A stretch of DNA of 14,650 nt from an uncultured Ruminococcus sp. (GTDB taxonomy: Bacteria; Bacillota; Clostridia; Oscillospirales; CAG-382). Each line of letters starts with the position of its first letter. Within the stretch, counting starts at the first letter, position 1. Of the stretch, positions 14,225 through 14,650 are shown in pieces. Position numbers and translations under genes: made by a program. Below the pieces are notes generated by a model, which did not search any database, was not told the origin of the DNA, and saw only the letters and a program-made list of their open reading frames with translations. The DNA is taken from assembly GCA_902783535.1 (NCBI GenBank), contig CACZRJ010000132.1, positions 1 to 14,650 on the forward strand, written 5' to 3'.

Positions 14225-14650
14225 ATGTACTGCTCGAATTGCGGAAAAAAACTTACGGACGGACAGCGATTCTGTCCGGAATGCGGCTCGCCCTGCGCAG
14301 CGGATGACAAAGTCAAACCGGAAGAAAGGATCCAATTCAATGCTGCTGATCAGCATGCCTCTTCTGAAGTGAAAAACCACCCGCTTCCGCTGATCCTGGG
14401 AATCGCCGGTCTTGTTATGACCGGTATCGGCGCCGTTCTGGGAATCTACGCTTTCTGGCTCGTTTTTCCCGGATTGGGAACGAGCGCAGCGGCCTGGATC
14501 CTTTCGTATGCTCTGGCAGGAAAGAAATGCAGGCCAGCAAGACGAATGCTTGTAGGTCGCAGGCTCGGAATGATCGGCGTGATCCTTTCGATCGTCCTGA
14601 TTTCCGTTCTTCTGGCGCTTCTCTTCATTCTTCCGTATGATCGTTTGAAA
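14225..14650 (+). CDS. Zinc-ribbon membrane protein 2, cut by the window edge
   Basis: An open frame of at least 142 residues running off the right edge. Like its neighbour it starts MYC and has a four-cysteine zinc ribbon (Cys3, Cys6, Cys17, Cys20, plus an extra Cys24), then a short polar linker (about 25-52) and two hydrophobic segments (about 53-95 and 116-137) with a very basic stretch between (KKCRPARRMLVGRR). The linker is much shorter than in copy 1, and similarity outside the ribbon is limited, so the two are related in architecture more than in sequence. The gap to copy 1 is 10 nt. Function is unknown. Confidence 0.75.
   Translation, partial: MYCSNCGKKLTDGQRFCPECGSPCAADDKVKPEERIQFNAADQHASSEVKNHPLPLILGIAGLVMTGIGAVLGIYAFWLVFPGLGTSAAAWILSYALAGKKCRPARRMLVGRRLGMIGVILSIVLISVLLALLFILPYDRLK

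Overview
The window looks like the chromosome of an anaerobic member of the Bacillota, probably class Clostridia. Three things point there: strong AGGAGG-type ribosome binding sites, a lipoprotein solute-binding protein with a Ser/Glu-rich linker of the kind common in gut Clostridia, and a FakA/DegV (FakB) fatty-acid kinase system. Base composition is moderate, about half G+C by eye. I cannot name a genus. I see no rRNA, tRNA, CRISPR array, transposase or phage gene.

Layout. Positions 67-1572 (minus strand) hold one extracellular solute-binding lipoprotein with its own good promoter (1626-1654) and a long stem-loop after its stop (19-59). Positions 1573-1999 are a divergent intergenic region with the minus-strand promoter, a weaker plus-strand promoter-like stretch near 1731-1759, and a leader of roughly 230 nt. 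From 2000 to the right edge every gene is on the plus strand with gaps of at most 47 nt or short overlaps, so it reads as one operon of at least 12.6 kb. The order is fakA-like 1 (2000-3682), DegV/FakB-like 1 (3705-4574), plsX (4588-5622), acyl carrier protein (5640-5867), DegV/FakB-like 2 (5909-6853), fakA-like 2 (6901-8562), MelB/GPH-type MFS transporter (8587-9975), acyl-adenylating enzyme fused to a carrier-protein domain (9979-11940), PlsC-type acyltransferase (11937-12593), membrane-anchored alpha/beta hydrolase with a cysteine in the nucleophile elbow (12563-13660), and two tandem zinc-ribbon membrane proteins (13675-14214 and 14225 to the edge, the second cut off).

How the genes may work together. 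In known Gram-positive pathways FakB carries a free fatty acid, FakA phosphorylates it to acyl phosphate, PlsX interconverts acyl phosphate and acyl-ACP, and PlsC puts the second acyl chain on lysophosphatidate. All these parts are here, with FakA and FakB each present twice. The same operon also has a second chemistry, an AMP-forming acyl ligase with a tethered carrier domain next to a PlsC. This resembles a split version of the Gram-negative Aas lysophospholipid-recycling enzyme. The adjacent MFS transporter is of the family that includes the animal lysolipid carrier MFSD2A. My main hypothesis is an integrated system for taking up and re-acylating exogenous fatty acids or lysolipids, with two FakA/FakB pairs of different specificity. 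The gene identities are well supported; the integrated function is inference.
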